A stretch of 46,774 nucleotides of DNA from Burkholderiales bacterium (lineage in GTDB: Bacteria > Pseudomonadota > Gammaproteobacteria > Burkholderiales > Burkholderiaceae_C): NCBI GenBank assembly GCA_947381415.1, contig CANCVB010000021.1, forward strand, positions 1 through 46,774. Reading direction: 5' to 3'. Of this stretch, positions 40,345 to 46,774 are shown piece after piece (position 1 is the first letter of the stretch; every line of letters begins with the position of its first letter). The notes under the pieces are model-generated. The model was given only the letters and a program-made list of their open reading frames with translations, searched no databases and had not been told where the DNA came from. Position numbers and translations under genes: made by a program.

Positions 40345-41082
40345 CTAGGGCTTTCGTTTGCTATCTTCATAGCGCGTCAACACTTTCAATAGGAATTGCA
40401 CTGCGTAAGTAGACCTGACGATGGGAATGCGCGGCAGTGAGGTCAAAGAGTCGCTAGCGCCTGCCCTACCCCGCATGGTTGTGGTGGCTGAAACATAGCC
40501 AGCTTGGCTGACCAATGCCTCATGCGTGGGCAGAAAGTGGCCATAGGGATAACAAAATTGGGTGACGGGTTGTTGGAGATGGTTTTCCAAATCTGCTTTG
40601 CTTTGAACCAACTCATGGCGAACTTCTTCAAGGGTGAGTTGGGTTAAATCGGCATGGCTGCATGTGTGAGAGCCAATTTCCATGCCTGCATCTACCCAAG
40701 CTTTGATTTCAAAAGGGCTCATTAAACGGGCTTGGGAGATGCCAAGCGATTTATCCCATTGGTTGGCCTGGCCTAATAAGCCACTGACTGCATAACAAGT
40801 TGCACTGAATCCGAACTGAGTCAGCACAGGCAGGGCGTGGGTCAGATTGCTAAGGTAGCCATCGTCCATCGTGATACCCACCACTCGCCCGTGTTTTTCA
40901 CCCTTTAAATAGGGCATCAATGCTGACATATGCAGCCCTTGGTAGCCTAGCCTGTGAAGCCAGCGCATTTGAGTGGTAAACGATTGGGGTGAAACCCATA
41001 AACTGCGCATCGGCGAGCCTTTGGCGGGCGGCGCTTCCGTGTGGTGGTAAGTCAATATCGGGATGCTGAAATCCAAACTCAT
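40345..41082 (-). CDS. Polysaccharide deacetylase (NodB/CE4 family)
   Basis: CE4-type deacetylase-like protein of 245 residues. The N-terminus PILTYHHTEAPP and WVSPQSFTTQMRWLHRLGYQ are typical of the family. Motif 1 reads ITMDDGYLSNL (usual TFDDGY), motif 2 is GSHTCSHADLTQL with the metal histidines, and motif 3 is QFCYPYGHF. No signal peptide is seen, so it may act in the cytoplasm on a lipid-linked or soluble sugar. It overlaps rng as ATGA and precedes GT4 and GT9, which suggests a sugar modified by these transferases. Substrate not readable. Confidence 0.9.
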   Translation of the reverse strand: MSLDFSIPILTYHHTEAPPAKGSPMRSLWVSPQSFTTQMRWLHRLGYQGLHMSALMPYLKGEKHGRVVGITMDDGYLSNLTHALPVLTQFGFSATCYAVSGLLGQANQWDKSLGISQARLMSPFEIKAWVDAGMEIGSHTCSHADLTQLTLEEVRHELVQSKADLENHLQQPVTQFCYPYGHFLPTHEALVSQAGYVSATTTMRGRAGASDSLTSLPRIPIVRSTYAVQFLLKVLTRYEDSKRKP

Positions 41083-42557
41083 AACAACACGATGTTGTAG
41101 TCCTCTGGGCCCATTCCAATTTCAGTCTTCAAAGAAATCGGTTTGCGAATAAAGTCACTCAAGCCTGCCAAATGGTGATTTTCTTCTTCTTGCAAGAGTT
41201 CAATCACCGCAGGAGAAGCCAACACGCGAAATTCTTGCGGGTTAAATTGCCTGGCTTCACGCAAAATCTCACGCAAAATGTTGTAGGCCACACTTCTGGC
41301 TGTGTTCACAATACCGCGACCTTGACAACTCTCGCAGGGCTGGCATAGCAAATGGGCAAGAGACTCACGTGTGCGTTTGCGCGTCATCTCGACCAAACCT
41401 AATGCTGAAAAACCACTGACAGAGGTCTTGACCCTGTCTTTGGCCAGTTGTTTGGCAAACTCACTTAAAACCGCAGATTGGTGCTCTGGTTTTTGCATGT
41501 CAATGAAGTCAATGACGATCATGCCGCCCAAATTTCTCAAGCGCAATTGACGCGCTATTGCACCTGCTGCTTCTAAGTTGGTTTTGAAAATGGTGTCATC
41601 GAAATTTCGCGCCCCGACAAAGCCTCCGGTGTTCACGTCCACCGTGGTCATGGCTTCGGTTTGGTCAATGATCAAATACCCCCCTGACTTGAGCTCTACT
41701 CGGCGACCCAAGGCGTGTTGAATGTCTTCATCGATATTGAACAAATCAAAGATGGGGCGCTCACCTTTGTAATGAACCAATTTACCCACAGAAGATGGCA
41801 TAAATGATTGGCCAAATGCCAACAACATGTCAAATTGCTCACGAGAGTCAATGCGAATGGTTTGCGTGTCCTCGGTCACAAAATCGCGCAACACGCGTTG
41901 CAGCAGATTCAAATCTTGGTGCAATAAAGTTTTAGACGACTGGGTCGTACTTGCCAAGCGAATTCGTTCCCAGGTTTTCCTCAAATAAGCAATGTCCTCG
42001 GTAAGCTCTTGGTCAGTGGCTTCTTCACCATTGGTGCGAAGAATAAAACCACCTTTGGATTCTGTTTGGTGCGCCAGTCCCAATAACCTTTGACGCAGAA
42101 CCTGTCTTTGCTCGAGTGGAATTTTTTGCGATACACCGATATGGTCATCTTGCGGCAAAAACACCAATAAGCGACCCGCGATACTGATTTGGGCCGACAG
42201 TCGTGCGCCTTTGGATCCCAAGGGGTCTTTGATGACCTGCACCAATATCGACTGACCTTCAAAAACTTGTTTTTCAATGGGCAGCAAGGGCGCAGCAGCT
42301 GCGTCAGGGTCTGCATGCTTGGCATGGACGCTGCTCATCAAATCGGCAACATGCAAAAAAGCGGATCGGTCTAAACCAATATCTACAAATGCAGACTGCA
42401 TACCAGGCAATACCCGAACCACTTTGCCCAGATACACATTACCCACCAAGCCACGTTCCAGCGAGCGTTCAATATGCACTTCTTGAACCGCTCCGTTTTC
42501 TACCACGGCCACGCGACTCTCATGCGGCGCCCAATTGATTAAGATGTCTTGCTGCAT
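41079..42557 (-). CDS. rng: Ribonuclease G
   Basis: Endoribonuclease of 492 residues (E. coli RNase G 489) that matures the 16S rRNA 5' end and degrades mRNAs. Order: S1 RNA-binding domain at about 35-125 (GLVGNVYLGKVVRVLPGMQSAFVDIG), 5'-sensor and RNase-H-like regions, DNase I-like catalytic domain with metal aspartates in TVDVNTGGFVG and VIDFIDM, and a zinc-link CESCQGRG around residue 405. There is no long C-terminal scaffold, so it is RNase G and not RNase E. Starts directly at the maf stop with no gap and overlaps the deacetylase gene by ATGA. Confidence 0.96.
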   Translation of the reverse strand: MQQDILINWAPHESRVAVVENGAVQEVHIERSLERGLVGNVYLGKVVRVLPGMQSAFVDIGLDRSAFLHVADLMSSVHAKHADPDAAAAPLLPIEKQVFEGQSILVQVIKDPLGSKGARLSAQISIAGRLLVFLPQDDHIGVSQKIPLEQRQVLRQRLLGLAHQTESKGGFILRTNGEEATDQELTEDIAYLRKTWERIRLASTTQSSKTLLHQDLNLLQRVLRDFVTEDTQTIRIDSREQFDMLLAFGQSFMPSSVGKLVHYKGERPIFDLFNIDEDIQHALGRRVELKSGGYLIIDQTEAMTTVDVNTGGFVGARNFDDTIFKTNLEAAGAIARQLRLRNLGGMIVIDFIDMQKPEHQSAVLSEFAKQLAKDRVKTSVSGFSALGLVEMTRKRTRESLAHLLCQPCESCQGRGIVNTARSVAYNILREILREARQFNPQEFRVLASPAVIELLQEEENHHLAGLSDFIRKPISLKTEIGMGPEDYNIVLL

Positions 42558-43163
42558 TCAGACGACCTTAAGGGTTTGCAGGATTTGCATGGTTTCATAA
42601 AGTGGCAAACCCATGATGCCAGAGTAACTCCCTGAAATCTTTCGAATGAAGGTACTGGCCAAGCCTTGTATGGCGTACGCCCCAGCTTTGCCCATCGGCT
42701 CTTGGCTGTCTACATAGCGGCGAATCTCTTTTTCAGACATAGGTGCAAATTGAACGCTGGATCGACTCAAAGCAGTGTGCGTCTTGCCATTGTGACCGAT
42801 TGCCACAGCCGTCAAAACATGGTGTGTTTTACCGGAGAGCATCGTAAGCATGGTCACGGCTTCCTGCGCATCCGCTGGTTTACCCAATATGGTTTGATCA
42901 ACCACAACAGTCGTGTCGGCACACAAAACAGGTGCGTCGGCATAAACGCCAAGGCTTAACTGATGCAATGCAGATTGCAATTTCAAACGCGTCACACGCT
43001 TGACGTAACGCAAGGCCGACTCCTGCGGCAATACAGCTTCTAGTGCCTCAGCATGCGCGGTGTCATGCGGCAATATGACCTCAAATGACACCCCCATCTG
43101 TGCAAGCAACGCCTGCCGTCTGGGGCTTTGAGAAGCCAAATACACAAAAGGGGTCGCACTCAT
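42558..43163 (-). CDS. maf: Maf-family nucleoside triphosphate pyrophosphatase (dTTP/UTP type, YhdE-like)
   Basis: House-cleaning enzyme of 201 residues hydrolysing dTTP/UTP and modified nucleotides. YLASQSPRRQALLAQMGV at the start, CADTTVVVDQTILGKPADAQEA (catalytic ADT) in the middle, and QEPMGKAGAYAIQGLASTFIRKISGSYSGIMGLPLYET at the C-terminus match the YhdE branch rather than the m7GTP-cleaving YceF branch. The ATG at 43163 overlaps the rlmH stop as ATGA; a frame open to 43202 inside rlmH adds 13 unlikely residues. rng follows without a gap. Confidence 0.94.
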   Translation of the reverse strand: MSATPFVYLASQSPRRQALLAQMGVSFEVILPHDTAHAEALEAVLPQESALRYVKRVTRLKLQSALHQLSLGVYADAPVLCADTTVVVDQTILGKPADAQEAVTMLTMLSGKTHHVLTAVAIGHNGKTHTALSRSSVQFAPMSEKEIRRYVDSQEPMGKAGAYAIQGLASTFIRKISGSYSGIMGLPLYETMQILQTLKVV

Positions 43164-43627
43164 TCGCGGTGGTAAGGGTGATTGTTCATGATAGACCAGC
43201 ACCGGTAGAGTTGCTCAATCAACAGGACTCTGACCATGGCGTGTGGCATCGTCATGTCTGACAGACGCAAAAGCGAACTGCCATCTTGGCGAATGCTGGG
43301 ATCAAAACCATCTGCACCACCGATGATCAAAGCCACATCCTGACCAAGCGCTTGCCAAGCTTGCCAGCGCTGCGCCAAGCTGACGGTGGTGGCGTGTTGC
43401 CCATGTTCATCTAGCCATACTTTATGACAGTCTTTGGGCAATGCTTCATGGATACGTTTTTTTTCAGCCGCCCAAATTTGCGCTTTGGTTTTTGAGCCTC
43501 TGGGTTCGGCTTTAACCGTTTTGAGTCCCACACCCGCTTCGATGGGAAACCGCTTGAAGTAATCTTCCCAGGCCATTTGTGCCCAATCGGGCATGCGTTG
43601 TCCTACGGCGAGTACCCACAGTTTCAT
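43160..43627 (-). CDS. rlmH: 23S rRNA pseudouridine-1915 N3-methyltransferase RlmH
   Basis: SPOUT-class methyltransferase of 155 residues, the E. coli length. MKLWVLAVGQRMPDWAQMAWEDYFKRFP opens the protein, LDEHGQHATTVSLAQRWQ holds the substrate region, and IGGADGFDPSI and the C-terminal SDMTMPHAMVRVLLIEQLYRCWSIMNNHPYHRE form the SAM knot. It modifies the decoding-side helix 69 of 23S rRNA in assembled ribosomes. It overlaps rsfS upstream and maf downstream as ATGA. The rsfS-rlmH pair is widely conserved. Confidence 0.97.
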   Translation of the reverse strand: MKLWVLAVGQRMPDWAQMAWEDYFKRFPIEAGVGLKTVKAEPRGSKTKAQIWAAEKKRIHEALPKDCHKVWLDEHGQHATTVSLAQRWQAWQALGQDVALIIGGADGFDPSIRQDGSSLLRLSDMTMPHAMVRVLLIEQLYRCWSIMNNHPYHRE

Positions 43628-44184
43628 TTCTGACGGGCAGGCGCTGGCGATTTTTTAGCGGGGGCTTTCTTCACAGCCGGCTTGCGTGGAGTGACAGCTT
43701 TTGTCGTGGGTGCGGTTTTCTTGGCAGGCGCTTTCTTGGCAGCGGTTTTCTTGGCCGGCGACTTCTTGGCGACAGGTGACTCCTTGATCACGACCGCTTT
43801 TTCGACAACGGGCTTGGGCGCACCCAGTTTGATACGAACGGGCTTTTCGCCCCAGATTTCTTCTAAATGGTAATAAGTGCGAATAGCCGGTTGCATGATA
43901 TGCACCACCACAGCGCCACAGTCCACAATGATCCATTCACCGTTGTCTTCGCCCTCCATGCGGGGCTTGGCAAAACCCGCCTCACGCACACCATCGCGCA
44001 CACTGGCAGCCAGGGCCTTGGTTTGTCGGTTAGAAGTGCCGCTGGCAATCACCACACGCTCGAACAAGGACGATAAATGTTCTGTGTTGAAAACCACAAT
44101 GTCCTGCGCTTTGACGTCTTCTAGGCTGTCGACAATGCTGCGTTGCAGTTTCTGAACGTCTTTTTTTTCAGCGGCTTCTGTCAT
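43624..44184 (-). CDS. rsfS: Ribosomal silencing factor RsfS with histone H1-like tail
   Basis: Binds ribosomal protein uL14 and blocks joining of 30S and 50S subunits in starvation. The start at 44184 gives MTEAAEKKDVQKLQRSIVDSL and 186 residues; the frame to 44277 overlaps nadD. Residues 10-125 are the RsfS/Iojap domain (DIVVFNTEHLSSLFERVVIASGTSNRQTKALA, GEWIIVDCGAVVVHIMQPAIRTYYHLEEIWG). The last 50 residues are a Lys/Ala/Pro tail with repeated AKK and PAKK units, absent from the 105-residue E. coli protein. It overlaps nadD by 17 nt and rlmH by ATGA. Confidence 0.95.
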   Translation of the reverse strand: MTEAAEKKDVQKLQRSIVDSLEDVKAQDIVVFNTEHLSSLFERVVIASGTSNRQTKALAASVRDGVREAGFAKPRMEGEDNGEWIIVDCGAVVVHIMQPAIRTYYHLEEIWGEKPVRIKLGAPKPVVEKAVVIKESPVAKKSPAKKTAAKKAPAKKTAPTTKAVTPRKPAVKKAPAKKSPAPARQK

Positions 44185-44782
44185 GGGGTTCCAAATAAAG
44201 TTGATGTTGTTGAATGTAATGGTCAACACGGGGACTGACGAGTTCAGACTCTGGGCGAAAGCACGCATAGGACGCACGAAGCAAAGAGGAGCTGATATTC
44301 ATCATAGGCATGTTGATGCGCAACACCCGATCCATGGGCAGATTGTGCCACTCGTCGGCAACAAGAGGCCGTTCAGGGGCCGCAGGTCTGGGGACCACCA
44401 CCAATCTCGCCAATTCCAAGATCGTTTCCCATTGGTGCCATTGGGTAAAACCAGCGCCTTGATCAGCACCGACCAGCACATAAAAAGACGCATTCACATG
44501 GCGCTTATGCAGCTCCCTCAAGGTTTCTAGGGTAAAGCTAGGACCTGCGCGACGGGTCTCCATGTCATCCACAACCACTTGCGGTAAATCTTGGAAAGCC
44601 AACCGTGCCATGGCAATTCGATGAACCGCCTCAGACAGCTGACGCGGTTTGTGCCAAGCTTGGCCAGTGGGAACAATGTAGAGCCGGTCAAGGTCAAGTT
44701 GGCTGATGGCAGCCTTTGCCAAGGCTTGATGGGCCGCGTGCGGTGGGTCAAAAGCACCCCCAAAAACACCGATTTGCGGCAC
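44168..44782 (-). CDS. nadD: Nicotinate-mononucleotide adenylyltransferase NadD
   Basis: Makes deamido-NAD from NaMN and ATP, 204 residues from the GTG at 44782 (MPQIGVFGGAFDPPHAAH). The GVFGGAFDPPHAAHQ block carries the HxGH-type nucleotidyl-transfer motif, and ISSSLLRASY near the C-terminus is the ISSTxIR motif. FYVLVGADQGAGFTQWHQWETIL is the NadD specificity loop. A TTG at 44791 overlapping the hemF stop is an alternative (207 residues); the obvious ATG at 44787 is in another frame. The stop lies inside rsfS, a 17-nt overlap. Confidence 0.94.
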   Translation of the reverse strand: MPQIGVFGGAFDPPHAAHQALAKAAISQLDLDRLYIVPTGQAWHKPRQLSEAVHRIAMARLAFQDLPQVVVDDMETRRAGPSFTLETLRELHKRHVNASFYVLVGADQGAGFTQWHQWETILELARLVVVPRPAAPERPLVADEWHNLPMDRVLRINMPMMNISSSLLRASYACFRPESELVSPRVDHYIQQHQLYLEPHDRSR

Positions 44783-44787
44783 TGCAT

Positions 44788-45711
44788 TCAAGTGGCTTGC
44801 GCCCAGTCTTTGGGGACCAAATAGTGGGTGTACAGCCTTTCTTCGGCAGAGCCAGGTTCTGGTTTTTGTTGGTAAGACCAGCTGACCATGGGTGGCAAGG
44901 ACATCAAAATTGACTCGGTACGTCCACCCGACTGCAAGCCAAAGTGGGTACCCCTGTCCCATACCAAATTGAATTCGACATAGCGCCCACGGCGATAGAG
45001 TTGGTGGTTACGTTCGCGTTCGCCAAACGGTGTTTGCATGCGCTTGGTGACAATGGGTAAATAGGCTTGATTGAAAGCGTTACCGACACTTTGCATCATC
45101 GCAAAGCTTTTTTCAAAACCCAATTCTTCAAAGTCATCAAAGAAAATACCGCCAATACCGCGAGGCTCTTGACGGTGTTTTAAATAGAAATATTCATCAC
45201 ACCATTTTTTAAAACGGGGATAGTAGGCGACATCAAATCCATCAAGGGATTTTTGACATTCGGTATGAAAGTGACGGGCATCTTCATCAAAGCCGTAGTA
45301 AGGCGTTAAATCCATGCCACCGCCGAACCACGCCACAGCTGGGCCAGAGGCCGGTTTGGCAAGCAAAGCCCGAACATTCAGATGCACGGTGGGAACATAA
45401 GGGTTGCGTGGGTGAAACACCAAAGACACCCCCATGGCCTCAAACGATGAACCACTGAGCTCGGGACGATGCTGGGTGGCAGAGGGTGGCAATTTGGGAC
45501 CACGCACATGTGAAAAACCGCAGCCCGCACGCTCAAAAACATTGCCGTTTTCCAAAATTTGGGTGATGCCGTCACCTTGCAAGGTTTCCCCGGGGGGTTT
45601 TTCCCATTTGTCACTGAGAAAAACATGGCCATCTATTTCGCTAACCGCCGATGTAATGCGATGTTGCAATCCAATTAAATACGTGCGAATGGGCTCAAAG
45701 GAGGGATTCAT
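44788..45711 (-). CDS. hemF: Oxygen-dependent coproporphyrinogen III oxidase HemF
   Basis: Aerobic heme-synthesis enzyme of 307 residues that oxidatively decarboxylates coproporphyrinogen III to protoporphyrinogen IX. Signatures are [39 protein letters not shown], the [20 protein letters not shown] active-site block, [17 protein letters not shown] and [26 protein letters not shown]. coli HemF has 299 residues. It follows purD by 36 nt and meets nadD at its stop. Its presence indicates growth with oxygen. Confidence 0.97.
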   Translation of the reverse strand: MNPSFEPIRTYLIGLQHRITSAVSEIDGHVFLSDKWEKPPGETLQGDGITQILENGNVFERAGCGFSHVRGPKLPPSATQHRPELSGSSFEAMGVSLVFHPRNPYVPTVHLNVRALLAKPASGPAVAWFGGGMDLTPYYGFDEDARHFHTECQKSLDGFDVAYYPRFKKWCDEYFYLKHRQEPRGIGGIFFDDFEELGFEKSFAMMQSVGNAFNQAYLPIVTKRMQTPFGERERNHQLYRRGRYVEFNLVWDRGTHFGLQSGGRTESILMSLPPMVSWSYQQKPEPGSAEERLYTHYLVPKDWAQAT

Positions 45712-45747
45712 GGTTGTAATGCGGGGGTTAAATCGGGTGGGGAAACA

Positions 45748-46774
45748 TCAACGGCGAATAGCTCGAAAACCAATGTCGCGGCGCATGTGCATGCCTTTGA
45801 AATGCACCGAATCGGCCAACGTGTAGGCATTCATCTGCGCTTGCTTGACCGTGTCACCCAAGGCTGTGACACACAACACGCGCCCTCCACTGGTCAATAC
45901 TTTGCCATCTTTAAGCACCGTGCCAGCGTGAAATACCATGGCATCGTCGTTGTCTGGTGCAAGCCCGTGAATCTCTTGCCCCGTCTCAGGGGTAGAGGGG
46001 TAATGGGCCGCCGCAATGACAACACCAAGGGCACAACGTCTGTCCCATTGCAAATCTATATGCGCCAAACTCTGTGGGTGGACATCTGTTGCCGCCAGCA
46101 GCAATTCAAGCAAATCACTTTTCAGCCGCATCATGATGGGTTGGGTTTCAGGGTCACCCATTCGGCAATTGAATTCAAGCACCTTGAGTTTTCCATCCCG
46201 ACCAATCATCAAGCCAGCATACAAAAAACCCGAATAAGGAATGCCATCTTGTTGCATGCCTTTTAAGGTTGGATGAATCACTTCACGCATGACCTTGGCA
46301 TGGATTTCAGGGGTCACCACAGGCGCAGGCGAATATGCACCCATGCCGCCCGTATTCGGTCCCATATCGGCATCCAACAAACGCTTGTGGTCTTGCGAAG
46401 TTGCCAGTGTGACGGCGTTTAAGCCATTGGCTACCACCATGAAGCTGGCTTCTTCACCATCCAAAAATTCTTCAATCACTACCCGAGCCACGCCTTGGTT
46501 GTGTTGAACACCTGCGTCCTTTGCAAGCATATGGTCAATGGCATCATGTGCTTGTTGCGCATCCAACGCCACGACAACCCCTTTACCCGCTGCCAAGCCA
46601 TCGGCTTTGACCACGATGGGCGCACCCTTGGCATCGACATAGGCATGAGCCATCGCTGCATCTTCAAAAACTTGGTAGTCTGCGGTGGGAATGCCGTGCT
46701 TTAGCATGAAAGCCTTGGAAAAAGCTTTGGAGCTTTCAAGTTGTGCAGCGGCTTTTGTTGGGCCGACGATACGC
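45748..46774 (-). CDS. purD: Phosphoribosylamine-glycine ligase PurD (N-terminus beyond right edge)
   Basis: ATP-grasp ligase of purine synthesis (step two), C-terminal 341 codons visible. The frame is open to the right edge, reading IVGPTKAAAQLESSKAFSKAFM before the first internal ATG at 46707, so that ATG is not the start. PIVVKADGLAAGKGVVVA is the ATP-grasp lysine loop, GPNTGGMGAYSPAPVVTPE and FNCRMGDPETQPIMMRLKSDLLELL are PurD signatures. About 85 N-terminal residues lie outside. It is the first visible gene of the ten-gene minus-strand run. Confidence 0.96.
   Translation of the reverse strand, partial: RIVGPTKAAAQLESSKAFSKAFMLKHGIPTADYQVFEDAAMAHAYVDAKGAPIVVKADGLAAGKGVVVALDAQQAHDAIDHMLAKDAGVQHNQGVARVVIEEFLDGEEASFMVVANGLNAVTLATSQDHKRLLDADMGPNTGGMGAYSPAPVVTPEIHAKVMREVIHPTLKGMQQDGIPYSGFLYAGLMIGRDGKLKVLEFNCRMGDPETQPIMMRLKSDLLELLLAATDVHPQSLAHIDLQWDRRCALGVVIAAAHYPSTPETGQEIHGLAPDNDDAMVFHAGTVLKDGKVLTSGGRVLCVTALGDTVKQAQMNAYTLADSVHFKGMHMRRDIGFRAIRR

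Noticed and set aside
44527-44787. ATG at 44787 as nadD start
   Set aside because: It is out of frame with the GVFGGAFDPPH motif and gives an 86-codon protein without NadD features.

Overview
The window is an ordinary, very densely packed stretch of a betaproteobacterial chromosome. Gene content and family resemblance (smc-zipA-ligA, dapC-dapD-dapE-prmB, purD-hemF-nadD-rsfS-rlmH-maf-rng, tolB-pal-cpoB, a liv-type ABC cluster with an acyl-CoA ligase) fit Burkholderiales, most likely Comamonadaceae of the Limnohabitans/Rhodoferax kind. That placement is inferred from recognition of proteins, not from a search. I see no IS element, prophage, CRISPR array, integron, toxin-antitoxin pair or recognisable defence system. 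Every gap longer than about 100 bp is accounted for.

Layout. (1) 1-5146, minus: an acyl-CoA ligase, a periplasmic solute-binding protein, livH and livM (cut by the left edge), an uptake cluster for an organic acid or amino acid. (2) 5213-8749, plus: selO-msrB-yciB-bolA-ppiC, a tight operon with redox and stress flavour, closed by a strong bidirectional terminator. (3) 8795-14259, minus: an uncharacterised His-rich protein, a Kv-type potassium channel and purL. (4) 14376-17810, plus: map-glnD. (5) 17848-25812, minus: a Hpt-domain protein, smc, zipA, ligA and a Mak-like ROK kinase. (6) 25833-31806, plus: dapC-dapD-dapE-prmB-yheS, with every junction overlapping or 1 bp apart, then a terminator. 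(7) 31869-36339, minus: tRNA-Lys(UUU) and a WaaE-like glycosyltransferase-tolB-pal-cpoB-tcdA operon. (8) 36404-38155, plus: an MsbA-like lipid exporter. (9) 38129-46774, minus: one run of ten genes, purD(partial)-hemF-nadD-rsfS-rlmH-maf-rng-polysaccharide deacetylase-GT4-GT9.

How the genes work together. Cell-envelope functions cluster at 32.8-41 kb: a core-sugar transferase fused by translational overlap to tolB/pal/cpoB, the MsbA-like flippase, two more glycosyltransferases and a NodB deacetylase. Lysine/peptidoglycan precursor synthesis (dapCDE), chromosome segregation and division (smc, zipA, ligA) and ribosome maturation or silencing (prmB, yheS, rsfS, rlmH, rng) make up much of the rest. 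ATGA start/stop overlaps are the dominant junction type.

Most worth a second look: a uncharacterised His-rich ORF behind a voltage-gated potassium channel; a stand-alone Hpt protein in front of smc whose 20-bp divergent spacer with dapC carries a near-symmetric -10 element; several starts with a -10-like hexamer only 6-7 nt upstream and no Shine-Dalgarno (candidate leaderless mRNAs); a perfect 12-bp palindrome between selO and the acyl-CoA ligase; and the unusual glycosyltransferase-tolB linkage. I did not find a convincing wholly new system.
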